Assembly (NCBI RefSeq): GCF_029784155.1
Contig: NC_073691.1
Location: forward strand, 56,245,217 to 56,309,216
Length of the DNA: 64,000 nt
Reading direction: 5' to 3'
Source: Uranotaenia lowii
Lineage: Eukaryota > Arthropoda > Insecta > Diptera > Culicidae
The position numbers and the translations under genes were made by a program. The notes beneath the pieces were generated by a model that saw nothing but the letters and a program-made list of their open reading frames with translations, searched no databases and was not told where the DNA came from. Shown here piece by piece: positions 45,840 to 57,191 of this stretch. Position 1 is the stretch's first letter; the number at the start of each line of letters is the position of its first letter.

Positions 45840-47543
45840 TTATTCGGCAATTTCCATCCGGTGGAACTGCAACCGGTCATAGTTGACATGCTCCGTCCTT
45901 TCGGGAATTTCTTCGTAAATATTAATCATATCTTCATCGTCACCGGAACGTGGCTGTTCGTAGAAAAACGAGTACGATCGGGCCGTCATCGTTTCCCGTG
46001 TTGCTGCTAGCCTTTCATGAGTCGTTTCCGAGGGTAGCTTCCGGTAGAACGGATCAAAGCGTTTCCGTATGTAGCGATTGTAGAGCAGCAGAAGCGTTTG
46101 CGAAATCAGAAGACCGATGCCTATGGTCGCTAGGATGGTTTTACCCCGGCTTGGAATTACAAGGGGCTCTGTAATGGTACTTTTTGGATAGGTTTGGATG
46201 AGGCCGGATGGATGATGTGGAATCGTTGATGTGTCGATTGACTCCAGGGTTATTTTTGAATCGGAATTATCGTTCTGATCGATAACGCACGGTAGACCTT
46301 GAACGGTAAGGCCCGTGTATGATTTCGTATATTTGAATCTTGTAAACATTTCCGGATTGTCTCGAGCGAATTGATGCAACCAAAAACAATTCCAGGTGTT
46401 GTTGTTAACTAACACTTTGAGATGAAAATTCGGTAACGCAAGAGCCATCGAAGAAAGCAAATTGTATGAAAGATCAAGGATTTCCAGATTAGTCAAACCT
46501 AACAAACTGTCTCGCTGAAGAAATTGCAAGTGGTTGTGACTAATGTCTAACGTTTTAACATTCGAGCAATTTCGTATCAGTTGACTAACCAATGAATTGA
46601 ACATGTTTTGGCTTAAATTCAAATATTTTAGGGATGGCAACATTTCAAACTTCACCGAGAGTTCGGAAAGTCTATTACATGACAAATCTATCGTGTGAAG
46701 TTTGAGATAGTTGCGAATTGTCGCTTTTTCGATATTCGCTTTCGTCAAAACTAATTGCTCCAACAAACTTTCAGTGCTTCCATTGATGTCTACATTAGCA
46801 GCTATGATGCTAGTTGTATTTGAAACTTGAATCTTTCTAGTGCGTTCTGTTACATTTTGAAAGACACCGTGAAGGGCCCTGAAGTTTGAATCTGACAAAT
46901 TTATTTCCTCCAGGCGTTGATTGTCGATCAAGTTGAAATTGATCAATCTACTATCGACAATATCTAAATATCTCAATCCAGGAAAACTATTCCACGTAAA
47001 TTCCGTCATATTGTAGATTGAAGTTTTTTTGAACTGCAGAGTTTCTACGCTCCATAACCCTGCAAAGCTTTTCTCGGAAATGATCCCAAAATCACTTTCC
47101 TGGATCGTTAACTGCTTGAGGTTTTTAAATTTCTCGAAGGCTTTATCAGCAATCCACTCGGAACAAAATCCGTAAATTTCCAGCAGCTCAACGTTTTCTG
47201 GAAAACTCAAATAGTTCAAACCCAACCGATCGGATCGCATTTTTCTACCGCTCAATTTGTAGCTATTCACATGCCGGAAAACTTTCAGTGAGTGATGATC
47301 GAACACCGGTTTCCGAGAACAGTCTAATTGGACACTAAATTCAAATCCCGGTTTCCTATAGTTAACCACCACCTCCAGAATACATTCGTCAGAGGAATTT
47401 TTCGCCGAACGACAAACCACTTCTTCTGAAATCCGGGTTTGATCCGAGGGTAGTTCCAGATAATCACTTTCCTGCACCAGGTATTTAGTTGCAGCAGTTC
47501 TTAGACATAGAATTACTATTGCAGTATTCAAAGCAAAGGACAT
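45840..47543 (-). CDS. Single-exon leucine-rich-repeat transmembrane receptor with ITAM-like tail
   Basis: Start chosen at ATG 47543, where MSFALNTAIVILCLRTAAT forms a signal peptide; an in-frame ATG at 47627 would add 28 residues before it. This gives 567 residues. Order: signal peptide, a Cys-containing N-terminal region, about ten LRRs (for example LHTIDLSCNRLSELS, LKYLNLSQNMFNSL, VKTLDISHNHLQFL, LEILDLSYNLLSSM), a C-terminal cap with WNCFWL and LPCVID, a Thr/Ser-rich stalk, one transmembrane helix (TILATIGIGLLISQTLLLLY) and a 78-residue tail. The tail has a dibasic stop-transfer, an acidic patch and YEEI-x8-YDRL, which fits the ITAM consensus YxxI/L-x(6-12)-YxxI/L. Many N-x-S/T sites lie outside. 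Family: insect LRR membrane proteins, some immune or adhesive. Ligand and orthologue not recognised. Intronless structure could mean an old retrocopy. Confidence 0.9.
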   Translation of the reverse strand: MSFALNTAIVILCLRTAATKYLVQESDYLELPSDQTRISEEVVCRSAKNSSDECILEVVVNYRKPGFEFSVQLDCSRKPVFDHHSLKVFRHVNSYKLSGRKMRSDRLGLNYLSFPENVELLEIYGFCSEWIADKAFEKFKNLKQLTIQESDFGIISEKSFAGLWSVETLQFKKTSIYNMTEFTWNSFPGLRYLDIVDSRLINFNLIDNQRLEEINLSDSNFRALHGVFQNVTERTRKIQVSNTTSIIAANVDINGSTESLLEQLVLTKANIEKATIRNYLKLHTIDLSCNRLSELSVKFEMLPSLKYLNLSQNMFNSLVSQLIRNCSNVKTLDISHNHLQFLQRDSLLGLTNLEILDLSYNLLSSMALALPNFHLKVLVNNNTWNCFWLHQFARDNPEMFTRFKYTKSYTGLTVQGLPCVIDQNDNSDSKITLESIDTSTIPHHPSGLIQTYPKSTITEPLVIPSRGKTILATIGIGLLISQTLLLLYNRYIRKRFDPFYRKLPSETTHERLAATRETMTARSYSFFYEQPRSGDDEDMINIYEEIPERTEHVNYDRLQFHRMEIAE

Positions 47544-47627
47544 GATGAACCGCAGAACGCTTTCCAATGCAATGCAACACCGATTTTTGCAAATGCGAAA
47601 CTGAACACCGCCGATGATGATCATCAC

Positions 47628-49276
47628 CTGTGTCTTCGAACCATTTTTGAATCCAAACCGTTTTTGAGCGCATGCGTGCCGGCCGGGTCCATTCGGAATT
47701 TGTTTATATGGTCGCTGGAGGAGTAATTAATTTCCAAGCGTTGTCCATAGCCGATTCACATATTGATCGTAAGGGTTTGGCGAGGTTTGGCTAGCTCCCA
47801 GTGTGAAGTGATTGATTATCGATTGTGGGAAAAGTCTGAATCATCATAAGGTATATGTATTACTTTTTTCCTGATTACATCGAATTCGTCAAAAAACTTA
47901 AGATATTATAAGTTGTTTTTCAAAATATTTTAAGCACCGGATCTGAACTTGCATTGGTTAATTTCCCGAACGATTTTTCCAGCTTCAATTTTTTTAACTC
48001 AATCGGATCTTATCTGAACCTCAACGTGCCTCAACTCTCCATAATCCATCGCCACTATTCAGAGGTTGAGGATGTCCAACTAATCTTGTGCTGGGCTGAG
48101 GCGATATGGAAATATGAATATCCTCGATTTTGTTAAGTTGTTCAATGTAGTGGCAGCTGAATGATCAATCACTGAACTCTGGACATCAAGCAAATTACAA
48201 GAGAACAGCGCGAAATTTGTTTGAAAACAACAGATTTTTCTGCGGTACAGAGAAATATTTAGCCATTCAAATCTCGTAACACTCCTTTGTTCCTGAAATT
48301 ACTTTAGTTGAAACGGCTCATACCTTAAGCCTTTAAGGAGACAAACCCATTTGTGTGTTTACAATTGTTTGCTTAGGTCTAGATCATCACTTTTTTCACT
48401 TTATAAAGAGAACAGGAAATAGATAGGGAAATATGAAAATAAAAAGAATTATAGATGAAGATCATTAGCTTTTAGGAAAACGTATTTGTTGAACTTGTTG
48501 AAACAAATATGTCTATCGCAGCTAGTGCATCTCTTACTGGGGTGCACAGTAGACCGCTGCAGGCTTTGTATGGGAAATCTGAAATTTATAAGTTATTACA
48601 ACTCCCATACCATTTTTTGATGGAATTTTCACACACAAAAATCTCCGTAAAGTTTGGAAGCGATACAATGAGTCCTGATTTAGCGCAACGAGTTTTAATT
48701 TTGTATGGAGATTTTTCATTCAAAAATCGCTACAGATTTACAGAAACTTCGAAAAAATTAAAAAAAGGCTGAATACTATTCCTCGAATTAATCTCTACAA
48801 ATGATGTGAAGGTACTATGATGCTTAGTTGTAACACAACAAAGATATTTGGAGTTTAGAAAAGATTTATTAAAAACTCAGACGAGTTTACTTCACTCATG
48901 GCATCGCTGGCTGAAAACTTGCATGCAAGTTATTCCTTCCCAAATCGAAGAAACGGTCCCGAATCGGCCCGAAATCGGTCAGAAATTAGTCCAAAGTCAG
49001 TCCGTTTAACATGTGAAGATTTATAATGTTGAATTCTTCTCAAACTAGTTTAATAACTTTACTTTACACTATGGTGGAATTATTTAGAGAAAAAGCACCA
49101 TTATTACAGTAAAAAAATCATAACTTATATAATTTTCATTCGATTTCGGTAAAAAACCTCTTGAATCATTTGTTTTCACTGATTCACAGAATCCACAGGA
49201 AATGAAATTTTTTCAAATGTTAAAATCAGGTAAAGTTATTTTTTTCTAAAAAAAAAAAGTTATTTATCGTGTTTTC
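47628..49276. other. Intergenic, upstream of the LRR gene: no gene seen
   Basis: No recognised coding region. A short repeat-like stretch at 48540-48730 (CTTTGTATGGG, CTCCCATACCA) resembles the edge of a MITE but ends were not found. Confidence 0.35.
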
Positions 49277-49531
49277 ACAGAGAACAGACATACAAGCAAG
49301 CCCACGAAACTTGTGTAAAATTTCCAACGATAGTTTTGAACAATTTTTTTGTTTTTTGGCTGGGCCTTTTCGAAAACTGGCCACTTGAAAATTTGATTTG
49401 TAACATTTAACGGCGCAATATATGGCACTATTTCAAGTCAATTTCTAACGTATTTTTTTAATGTCAGCATTTCAAATTTTACACACTTTTTGGAAGATTT
49501 TTTGTTCGAGCTTGTACATCTGTTCTCTGTA
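49277..49531. mobile_element. MITE of about 255 bp with CAGAGAACAGA terminal repeats
   Basis: Left end CAGAGAACAGACATACAAGC and right end GCTTGTACATCTGTTCTCTG form imperfect 20-bp inverted repeats. The right half (with CGGCGCAATATATGG) has an inverted relative at 13240-13408. No ORF and no certain target duplication. Confidence 0.65.
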
Positions 49532-49654
49532 GTGTTTTGTATCATTAATTCACAAATGTTGTATGTATTGTGTTAAATTTATACAAAAATGAAGTTCAGA
49601 TGATCAATTGCAAATTTAACACTCAACATACCGACATTTTTTATATACCTATTC

Positions 49655-50460
49655 ATACCGCGAGAGGTCATACCTTTTCCGCTAAAACTCTCTTGTTTCT
49701 TTACCGATTTCTACAAAGTTTATAGTTTTGGAAAGCTCGTAATGTGACTCAAATACGGTTATTCAAAGTCGAAGAAGGAAAAAACCAAAAAACAGGCTTC
49801 AGGAAAAGGCTATAAATCAGTTATTAAGTACTCGAAAAAAAAATTCACTAAGTGCCTGAGAACGCTGAAGTTAGATGCTATATTTTACACATATGGAAAT
49901 ATTTTTTTGAAAATTTCTTAAGACCATGGCCACTAAAAATGTAAAAAAGCGGTGTAAAAATCGTAATTTTTATTAAATCAACCGCCAAAGCTGTTCCCGT
50001 TACAGTAGAAAATTCTTGTTAAGTGAAATGGAAATTTGACGTTATTGACATTTTGGCATCTTTAGATTTCTAAAACACGAAACACAGAATTTTTGACGAC
50101 TTTTCAAAGGTAGCTGTTTCTATTTTTGCTTTTTATCAATCTGCCTTTTCTGAGACTATTCTAGCACCTAGATTTGGCTTTGCACTGGAGCGCAGCGTTT
50201 TCAGGCACTAAGTGAAATTCTTTCCTAGTACTTAATAACTGATTTATTGCCTTTTTCCGAAGCCTGTTTTTCAAATTTTTTTTCTTTGACTTTAACTTTG
50301 AGAAAAATAATTGTAGCTAAATTTTGTCTGAAAATCGTATTTGAGTCACATTACGAGCTATCCAAAACTATAAACTTTGTAGAAAATCGGTCGAGAAACA
50401 AGAGAGTTTTAGGGGAAAGTGTTTGCCGTCATTTGACCGCTCGCGGTATGCAAAGGTATA
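49655..50460. repeat. Foldback element, about 0.8 kb, arms about 240 bp
   Basis: 49655-49900 (ATACCGCGAGAGGTCATACC, CTAAAACTCTCTTGTTTCTT, AAACTTTGTAG-type matches) pairs with the reverse complement of 50205-50460. The middle (49845-50193) is the repeat also found at 10985-11310. The arms have diverged; no transposase and no clear target duplication were seen. Confidence 0.75.
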
Positions 50461-51020
50461 CCACATGCGTAACTTAATCTTATTTTTCAACTTGGTTGTG
50501 AATTTCGGGATCGTTTCACCACATCTATCACCGCGTATCTCCAATAATCTCAAAAAGTTTGTATCTTACTTTCTACATAGTGCTGTAGTTTTTTTCTATC
50601 TGCGTTACCCGATTTAAAACGCCTTTGTGTATGCCACGCAGTAGCTTGTATTCAAGAATTCAGATAGGAATATTGCATGCAAGTTCAGGATTCCAGTGCT
50701 GCTGACAGTTTTGACTGTTGATCTACTAAGAATGATTTTTTTTTTACAGATTGCTTTAACTTTTTTCTGGTAGCATCTAGCTGAAAGTAACCTTAGTAAA
50801 AATTGAAGTTTAAGAATGCAGTAACCCATTGAAAAAGTTATTTTTTGCATAAAACCCAAAATCGCTTCCCTAGCGATTTTAATCTGAAAAAAAAACTTTC
50901 CCCATACTAATTTCTATACAAATTTAAAACCCGTGGCGCTAATTCAGGGATAAACCAAATCATCTGATATTTAACACAGATGATTGGAGAGCAAAAAGGA
51001 ATCGGAAAAACACATGGGAG
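50461..51020. other. Intergenic: no gene seen
   Basis: Short chance ORFs only, no recognised repeat. Confidence 0.35.
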
Positions 51021-51027
51021 CAAAAAG

Positions 51028-51517
51028 TCAGTTTTTGCAGCGGTCTAGTGCACAGGTTGGTTTTCTTCGGGTCCGGAGGGAGTCTATCAAAATCGCTCTA
51101 GCGGCCAGATGGACCTCACATGACCAAACGATATCCTCGATGTCGTGATAACATTGGCCACAACCACACAAATTGCTGCCAGCAATATTTATACGATAGA
51201 GTACCGCATTCAACGATTAATGATTGGGCATGAGCCGGGAAAATATACGAATAGCATTTCGGCTCAGGTCTAATCTATTAAACCAGGGCTTAAGGCTTAC
51301 CCTTGGTTGGAATAACCGAGTGGAGCCACCGACCCAGCTCATCCTCGTCCCATCTGCGCTGACAGTTGTTTTTGACATAGAGTTGTTTTTGACATTTCTC
51401 ACGCACATTAACTGGCGTGTGTGGTATCTTGATATTAATCGTCTTTGCGCTCCCACCATACAGACAATGTATGAGAGCCAAACTCAACACAAGATGTTGA
51501 AACATCGCTAGCAACAC
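51028..51517 (-). pseudogene. 3' end of a LOA/Jockey-type LINE ORF2, frameshifted
   Basis: On the minus strand the frames give CQRRWDEDELGRWLHSVIP, then (after a frameshift near 51310) LKPWFNRLDLSRNAIRIFS, then after a stop LNAVLYRINIAGSNLCGCGQ with a Cys-rich CGCGQCYHDIEDIVWSC motif. This is the C-terminal zinc-knuckle-like end of insect LINE ORF2 proteins, resembling LOA-clade elements known from Aedes. At least one frameshift and one stop make it dead. Confidence 0.75.
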
Positions 51518-51609
51518 TGACCCTCCCAGAGTCTAGGCAGCTATCAGGTCAACTGTGCGGGGGCCTGGATTATAACCCCTAAAAGGTTAAATACCGGGAT
51601 TCCACATTG

Positions 51610-53675
51610 CAGGGCTGGTAGCGGTTTGACTATGAAAAAGTAGTGACTTTAGTGACCAAAACTTGAAAAAAAGTGACCAAATAGTGACTTTGAGGACCGA
51701 AAAAAGTGACCAATTAGTGACTATGTAGAACGAAAAACGTAACTTTGAAGTACAAAAAATGTGACCAAATCAGGCCCGAGCGAAGGATCCGTCCATGGGA
51801 GGGTGGGTTTCGAAATTCAAATTTAGATAAAAATAAAAACAATACCAAAAATAAAAAATTGAAAAGGAAAGGGTTTTCTTACACCGTTTGTCACTCATGT
51901 TCAACACACAAACTAAAAAAATGACTGATAAACCCAATTTTGGAAACATATTACAATGAATGTTTCAAATTTTCGATAAGTCAAAAAAGTAAGAAATAAA
52001 TTAGTTTCAAAAGAATTTCTTAGCAAATTTAAAATTAAAAAAATCTGAATTATAAAATAATTGTCCATCCTTGTACAAAACTTACCATGAATAGATGTTA
52101 GGAAAATGATAAAAATTGTTTATTTTTATTCATCTAAATTTGGAATTCTTTTCTTCATTTTCAACTAGAAGTTAAGTGAGAAATTCCGCTGTAATTTTTT
52201 AACTTAAACAAAAAATATTTAATCACGATTTAAAATGTGAATTACCGATTACTGAATAAAAAATCAATTTTGAACAGAATTTATTCAATTTTCGATGGTT
52301 TAATTTAATTTGATAAAAAGAAGAATATATTTATAATTATTTTAAAAGTGCCAGTTATATAAGCCAGACATAAAACCTTTAATAAAGTAAAATCCTCCAG
52401 TTATCAAAATTTCATTATTGAAGCTTAAATAATAACTTCATGTTCAACTACACTGACAAAGAAATGTTAGAAAATGAGTAATAACGTGAATGATAAAAAA
52501 TGATGAAAAATTGAAAATAATGAGTTCAAAACTTTTGTTATTAATATTGAAAGCACAAATCAAATACAAAGTTAGTTAACACTGCGTATTAAAATTTATT
52601 TTTAAAGTTGCTACTTAGAACAATTTTTCAAACCTTTTAGATTAATTTAAAAATGATTTCATATAAAAAAATATTAATCAAAAGTTTTTAAATTTTCAAT
52701 CGCAGGTTTTTAAGCTTTAAATTACAAGCTCTGAGTTTTTTGTCACTTTTGATTAAAATATTGGGTCCTAGAAAAAGAACAGAAGGTTGAAATTATGTTT
52801 TATTATTAAAAATTTGGAGTTAAAGGCTTATGGTTGAAGAACACGAAAATTCAGAATTTAAAAACAAGGAAACAATTTAAAAAAATCCGGCAAGTTGATA
52901 AGAAAATTGAAAAAAAACTGTACAATAAAATTCGGTAAAATTATTTGAAAATTGAAAAAACAATATGGAAACAAAAAATATTAGTTTTTAAAAATATTTC
53001 AGGAAGAGTTTTTTCAATAAACATGTTTCACCATAACCATTTTGGTGCTTATTTTTTTTAAACTATTGATTTGGTAAATAGTGTCCTAAACTAGAAATTT
53101 TGTCAAATTCAGCTGAACACATTTAGTTTTGGTGATAAAGAGTTTATTACTAGTAAAATCAAACATTGATAGATAACTGACTATGGGAAATTTTTTTAAT
53201 AAAAAAAATGGTTCGTTTCAATCTCAATCTTAGTTACACTTCTTAATAAAAACCCATTCTAAAGGTGAGATAGGGTTTTTGTATCATGTTTTGAGTTCCA
53301 ATACAAAAGGTTGATTGAACTAAAAATTAAAATCTACAATCAAAGTTAGTTTCAATTCATGAACGTCAAATAATGTCGTAGATCGAAATGTCTCAAGCCA
53401 AGGGTGATTCATGCCGAAATTCCGCCGGAGGCGAAAAAAATTTCTAACTGACTGATCAAGTAATTTACCTTTACTACCGTCAATATTAACACGCGCAATT
53501 CAAATTACTCTTCCATTGGTTTATTTTTGGTGAAAAAAGTGACTTTTGGTGATAAAAGTGACCATTTTTCAGAAAATAGTGACTTTAGTGACCAAATGAT
53601 GAAAAAAGTGACTTTTTAGTGACTGACCCAAAAAAAGTGACCAAGTCACTAAAAAGTGACTCGCTACCAGCCCTG
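51610..53675. mobile_element. 2.07-kb non-autonomous DNA transposon with AGTGAC subterminal arrays
   Basis: The perfect 14-bp inverted ends CAGGGCTGGTAGCG and CGCTACCAGCCCTG are flanked by ACATTG on both sides (51604-51609 and 53676-53681). AGTGAC or GTGACC motifs occur about seven times in the first 170 bp and eight times in the last 150 bp, always on the plus strand. The interior is extremely AT-rich without ORFs. CAGGG ends suggest hAT, but the clear duplication is 6 bp, not 8. Confidence 0.85.
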
Positions 53676-55299
53676 ACATTGGCGATCCATGCCAGTGTGT
53701 TTTTAGCATTTCCCCTCAGTGAGGAGGGAGGAATGGAGCCAGTGCTTCAGGGAAACCCAGCACTGGTCATACAAAGCCGTATGGGCAAGACGGATTCGAC
53801 CGCCCGCCAGGGCATTAGCGGTGTATGACTGACCATTAAGGCAAAGAGGGATCCGACCGCCGAAAAGGGCAATTGTGTTTTATATTTGAGAGCATGCTTG
53901 TCCAACACCTCGCAAACAGAACAGAGCAGAGAACGAATTACACTTTTATCATTTCGGTTTCCGAGTGCACTGCTCAGCCGATCAACGTTCACAAATCTTT
54001 TTGCCGAGTGCGCCCGATTGCGGTTGCTCTGACGGTCGGGTGGACGTCGCTCGCTCTAAAGAAAAGAGAAGGAGCTGTCTAGAAAATTGTGCTCTAGCGA
54101 CGCTGCTGTGTCGCTCAGTGTATCAAGCCAGAAAGATTTCAATGCAGGAATGTTTTCTTTTAAAAGCCGCTATGTAGTGCGGAACAGTGCATCAGTCGAA
54201 GAGGTTCAATGTAGGTTTATGTATAAAATATTTTGGTCCGTAGCCGGGCCGGGCACTTCCTGGAAAATTATTTGAAAAACATGGTGAAAACCGGGTAAAT
54301 AATCTGAAATTTTCCATTCCAAATACCGAGCAATATCCGGCCAAATCTGAGGAAATTCCAGACATTTATCTAGCGAAGAAAAACGACTTACATTTTTTTG
54401 TCGCAACACATCAGCAGTGTTACATTTATGTTCAAAGCATACGAAGGTAAGTTTTGTTTTGATTTTTGATGAAACAAACTTTCACAAATCCTATTTTTGA
54501 CAAACAATTTTAAACTGAATTCGATTTTCTTGTTTCATTTTCCAAATAATGTGGATAAAACTGGGCAAAATCCAAGTAGTTTTTTCACAATATCCGGGCA
54601 TCCGCAAATTGCTGTATACTTAGGTTTATGTACTTTAAATATCGTACATGGGTAGCATTAATTTACAAAAGCAGCAATTCGCAAAGTAATATTTACTAAA
54701 ATTATCCAAAAGGGATCTGGGACAAATTTTAGTAATAAAACTGCAAAACTTTCACAAATCGTAAAATTTAGGATTTATCTTCCTTTACCGCTATGCTTTT
54801 GATATTTTTTGACAGAAGAAAGCTTTTGTAGCTAATCATTGGTCCTGGTGCAGAACATCAATCTAGAGTAGAGGACTCGCTCAGGAATGACCGTGTAGGT
54901 GTTTTGGGCAAAGTTGTTAATTCGCATATTTTGATATAAAATTTAAAGTGGAGAGATTAAAAATAGCGTGATAATAACAATAACTTTTTGTAAAGTTGTT
55001 TTTTTAAATTTAACCGTATCTCCTTGGGTTAAGATTGTAGAACTTTGACATGTTAAGCAAAGTTGTGTGTTTTATTGAGATAAATAACTTTGTGGAAGAA
55101 ACTAAAGCTCTAAAATGCTAAACAAGAAAGTTATGATTTATATCTTGCTATTGGTGGACCTCTAAACTTTATATTTCATATCGAAATATGCGCTTTATTA
55201 TACAGAGCAATATTGTCGAAGACACCAGCATTCTATCTTAACTATCTTTGGCGTTATTAATTTAGTTCCGTTAGATTTATGTTCTGCCTTGTAAATTCT
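53676..55299. other. Intergenic with repeats, no gene seen
   Basis: 53.7-54.1 kb is GC-richer and may belong to the LINE interrupted by the 51.6-53.7 kb element. 54240-54620 has CCGGGCA/TATCCGG motifs of a degenerate MITE. 54843-55285 has inverted ends (GTGCAGAACATCAATCTAG against CTAGATTGATGTTCTGC-like sequence near 55263-55284); its 54990-55290 part matches 34500-34820. Confidence 0.5.
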
Positions 55300-55600
55300 G
55301 ACGCACTTCGAAACATGGATCCAGACGCAACCGATGAAGACAAACCGAGTTTTCTGTAAAGCTTCTCTTTCGCCCGAGTGCGAACGAATTTATTTGCACC
55401 GAGAACGCACTTCATCAGTTTGCTTGCTTCTCTTGTCCACACTTGGGTGGACGCTTGGTCGCTCTGGAGGTAACTGAGCATTTTTTAAAGATTCTCCGTT
55501 TGGGAAGAGCACAGCGAAAATAATACACGCTCTTACTCTGAACGGGCAAATCTGAGGAGCGATGCCATGCATGCTTTTATTTATAACTTTACGTTCTATT
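55300..55600. other. Intergenic, GC-richer repeat DNA
   Basis: Contains ACTTGGGTGGACGCTTGGTCGC-like sequence resembling 54030-54055 and a block at 55500-55575 resembling 27630-27710. No coding assignment. Confidence 0.35.
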
Positions 55601-55725
55601 TATTCTAGCCTGTTCCCTAGATATTCATAGGGAACCATAGATACAATAATTTGTTTGTTTGTTTATTAATTATGTGTATGTTGTTTTTCATCTCACCGAT
55701 TGCAACGATTAGACAAATCAACCTG
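55600..55725 (-). repeat. Copia-type LTR remnant
   Basis: On the minus strand TTGATTTGTCTAATCGTTGC, AATCGGTGAGATGAAAAACA and ACACATAATTA align with the LTR start at 63322 downwards (TTGAGATTCGTCCCATCG, ACACATAATTATTA). Confidence 0.5.
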
Positions 55726-56160
55726 TATAAATTTCTATGTACCTACCTCATTGGAGACAAATCTCCGCAATAATCCTTCAATTCATAAGAATAAAAAAAA
55801 GTTTGAATAAAAAAAGCCTGCATGGCAAAATAAAAATCAGTGAGAAATCATTGGCAATGAATAAATTATATCACTTACCATTTTGTTGCTTGGTTTCAGT
55901 CTCGTTCCATTCCATGTTCATGTGGTATTATCACTGACAGTGATTCACTGTTGCTAAAAAATGAAATAAGGCAAAAGTAAATTATTTTGCTCAATTATAA
56001 AACAAATATTTTAAGGACCTTATCATTTTCATCAAAGTTTGAATTCCGAAATCATCGAATCGGATTTTGAATATCCCTGAGATTTTCTACAGGTATCAGG
56101 CTTTCTCGTGATACAACTTGGAAGATGCAATTCTTGACACTAGCAATAAATAATTTCACT
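55726..56160. other. 3' flank of the vezatin-like gene: no gene seen
   Basis: AT-rich intergenic DNA with only short chance ORFs. Confidence 0.35.
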
Positions 56161-56166
56161 TTTATT
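56161..56166 (-). terminator. Poly(A) signal AATAAA of the vezatin-like gene
   Basis: Minus-strand AATAAA lies 7 bases after the stop codon (56174-56176), implying a very short 3' UTR if used. Confidence 0.6.
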
Positions 56167-56173
56167 CTTAATC

Positions 56174-57191
56174 TCATTCTAAAACGTCCTCACTAACAAC
56201 GCTTGCCATCGGAGGCAATCGGAAGATGTTCGTTTGCTGCTTGGCAGCCAAAAACTCTCTCATATCATCGTAACGTTGAACACTTCGTTGTAGCTTGCGG
56301 GCATTGCGTTCTTCCACAACAGCATCATCATCATCATCGGTTCCAGATTCTTCACTATAAGACTTCCTTCCGGATCCATTTTCGGTAGCATCATCGAACT
56401 CTTCCACCTTAATGCCTTTGTCTTGCAGTGCCCGGCGTTCCTTCTCCCTGAAATCCAAACCGATCGGTTCGATTCGTCCCCGAAGTTGCTCCAACACCGG
56501 TTTGAAGTGTCGCTTGACTATTTTACTGTTCAGAGCTTCGAGATCGTCGCAGGATGGTTTTCGTTTATTTGCAAGTTCTTCTTCGGAGTCTGATTCATCC
56601 GGGAGGGTTCCGTCAACGGCGAAGAATTCGTCTGTAGCGGGCGGTTTGAAGTTTTCTTGAAGGTTGTTTTCTTCTGCATCAACAGATTTTTCCGTAAGAA
56701 TGGGGGCAACCGGAGGTATTTCGTCAGGTCGATTGAGAAACTTCTTAACGAGTATAAGAAGTCGTTGACACTCCTCTTCGGAGGCCGCCAGTTCCTGGAC
56801 AACAAACTCCAAAGGTTTTTCCGCGTGCTCTAGTTTTTCCCCAAAATCCTTTTCATCGAAATTATGAATGGTGGCGCCTAGGTATTGTTCGTAGTGATTG
56901 AAACAATCGACGGTTTGCAGAAGCTTCATGGATAGGGCAACTGACAACGTTTGAAGTTGGGCTACTTCAGGAGGAATCGCAACGGACTGAATTATATTCC
57001 TGGTTATCGAGTTACGTTTTGGTTGAACAATTCGATTGAGATATTTGAGGCATTCATCTCGTTGGATGTTGATGAGATTGGGTAGCTCGGTGAGCCCATA
57101 GCCCGATATATCTGACTCATCAGATGCAACTGCCAATGCAAGTCGGGTAAGAAGCTGTGACTGGACATATGCAAATATGTTGTACAGATCC
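56174..57191 (-). CDS. Vezatin-like gene, exon 3
   Basis: Acceptor TTTTGTTTTAG precedes 57191; the first base completes a Val codon, then ICTNIFAYVQSQLLTRLALA continues to SEDVLE and TGA at 56174-56176. Confidence 0.85.

Noticed and set aside
56412..56660. Plus-strand ORF opposite the vezatin-like gene
   Set aside because: Antisense shadow of exon 3.
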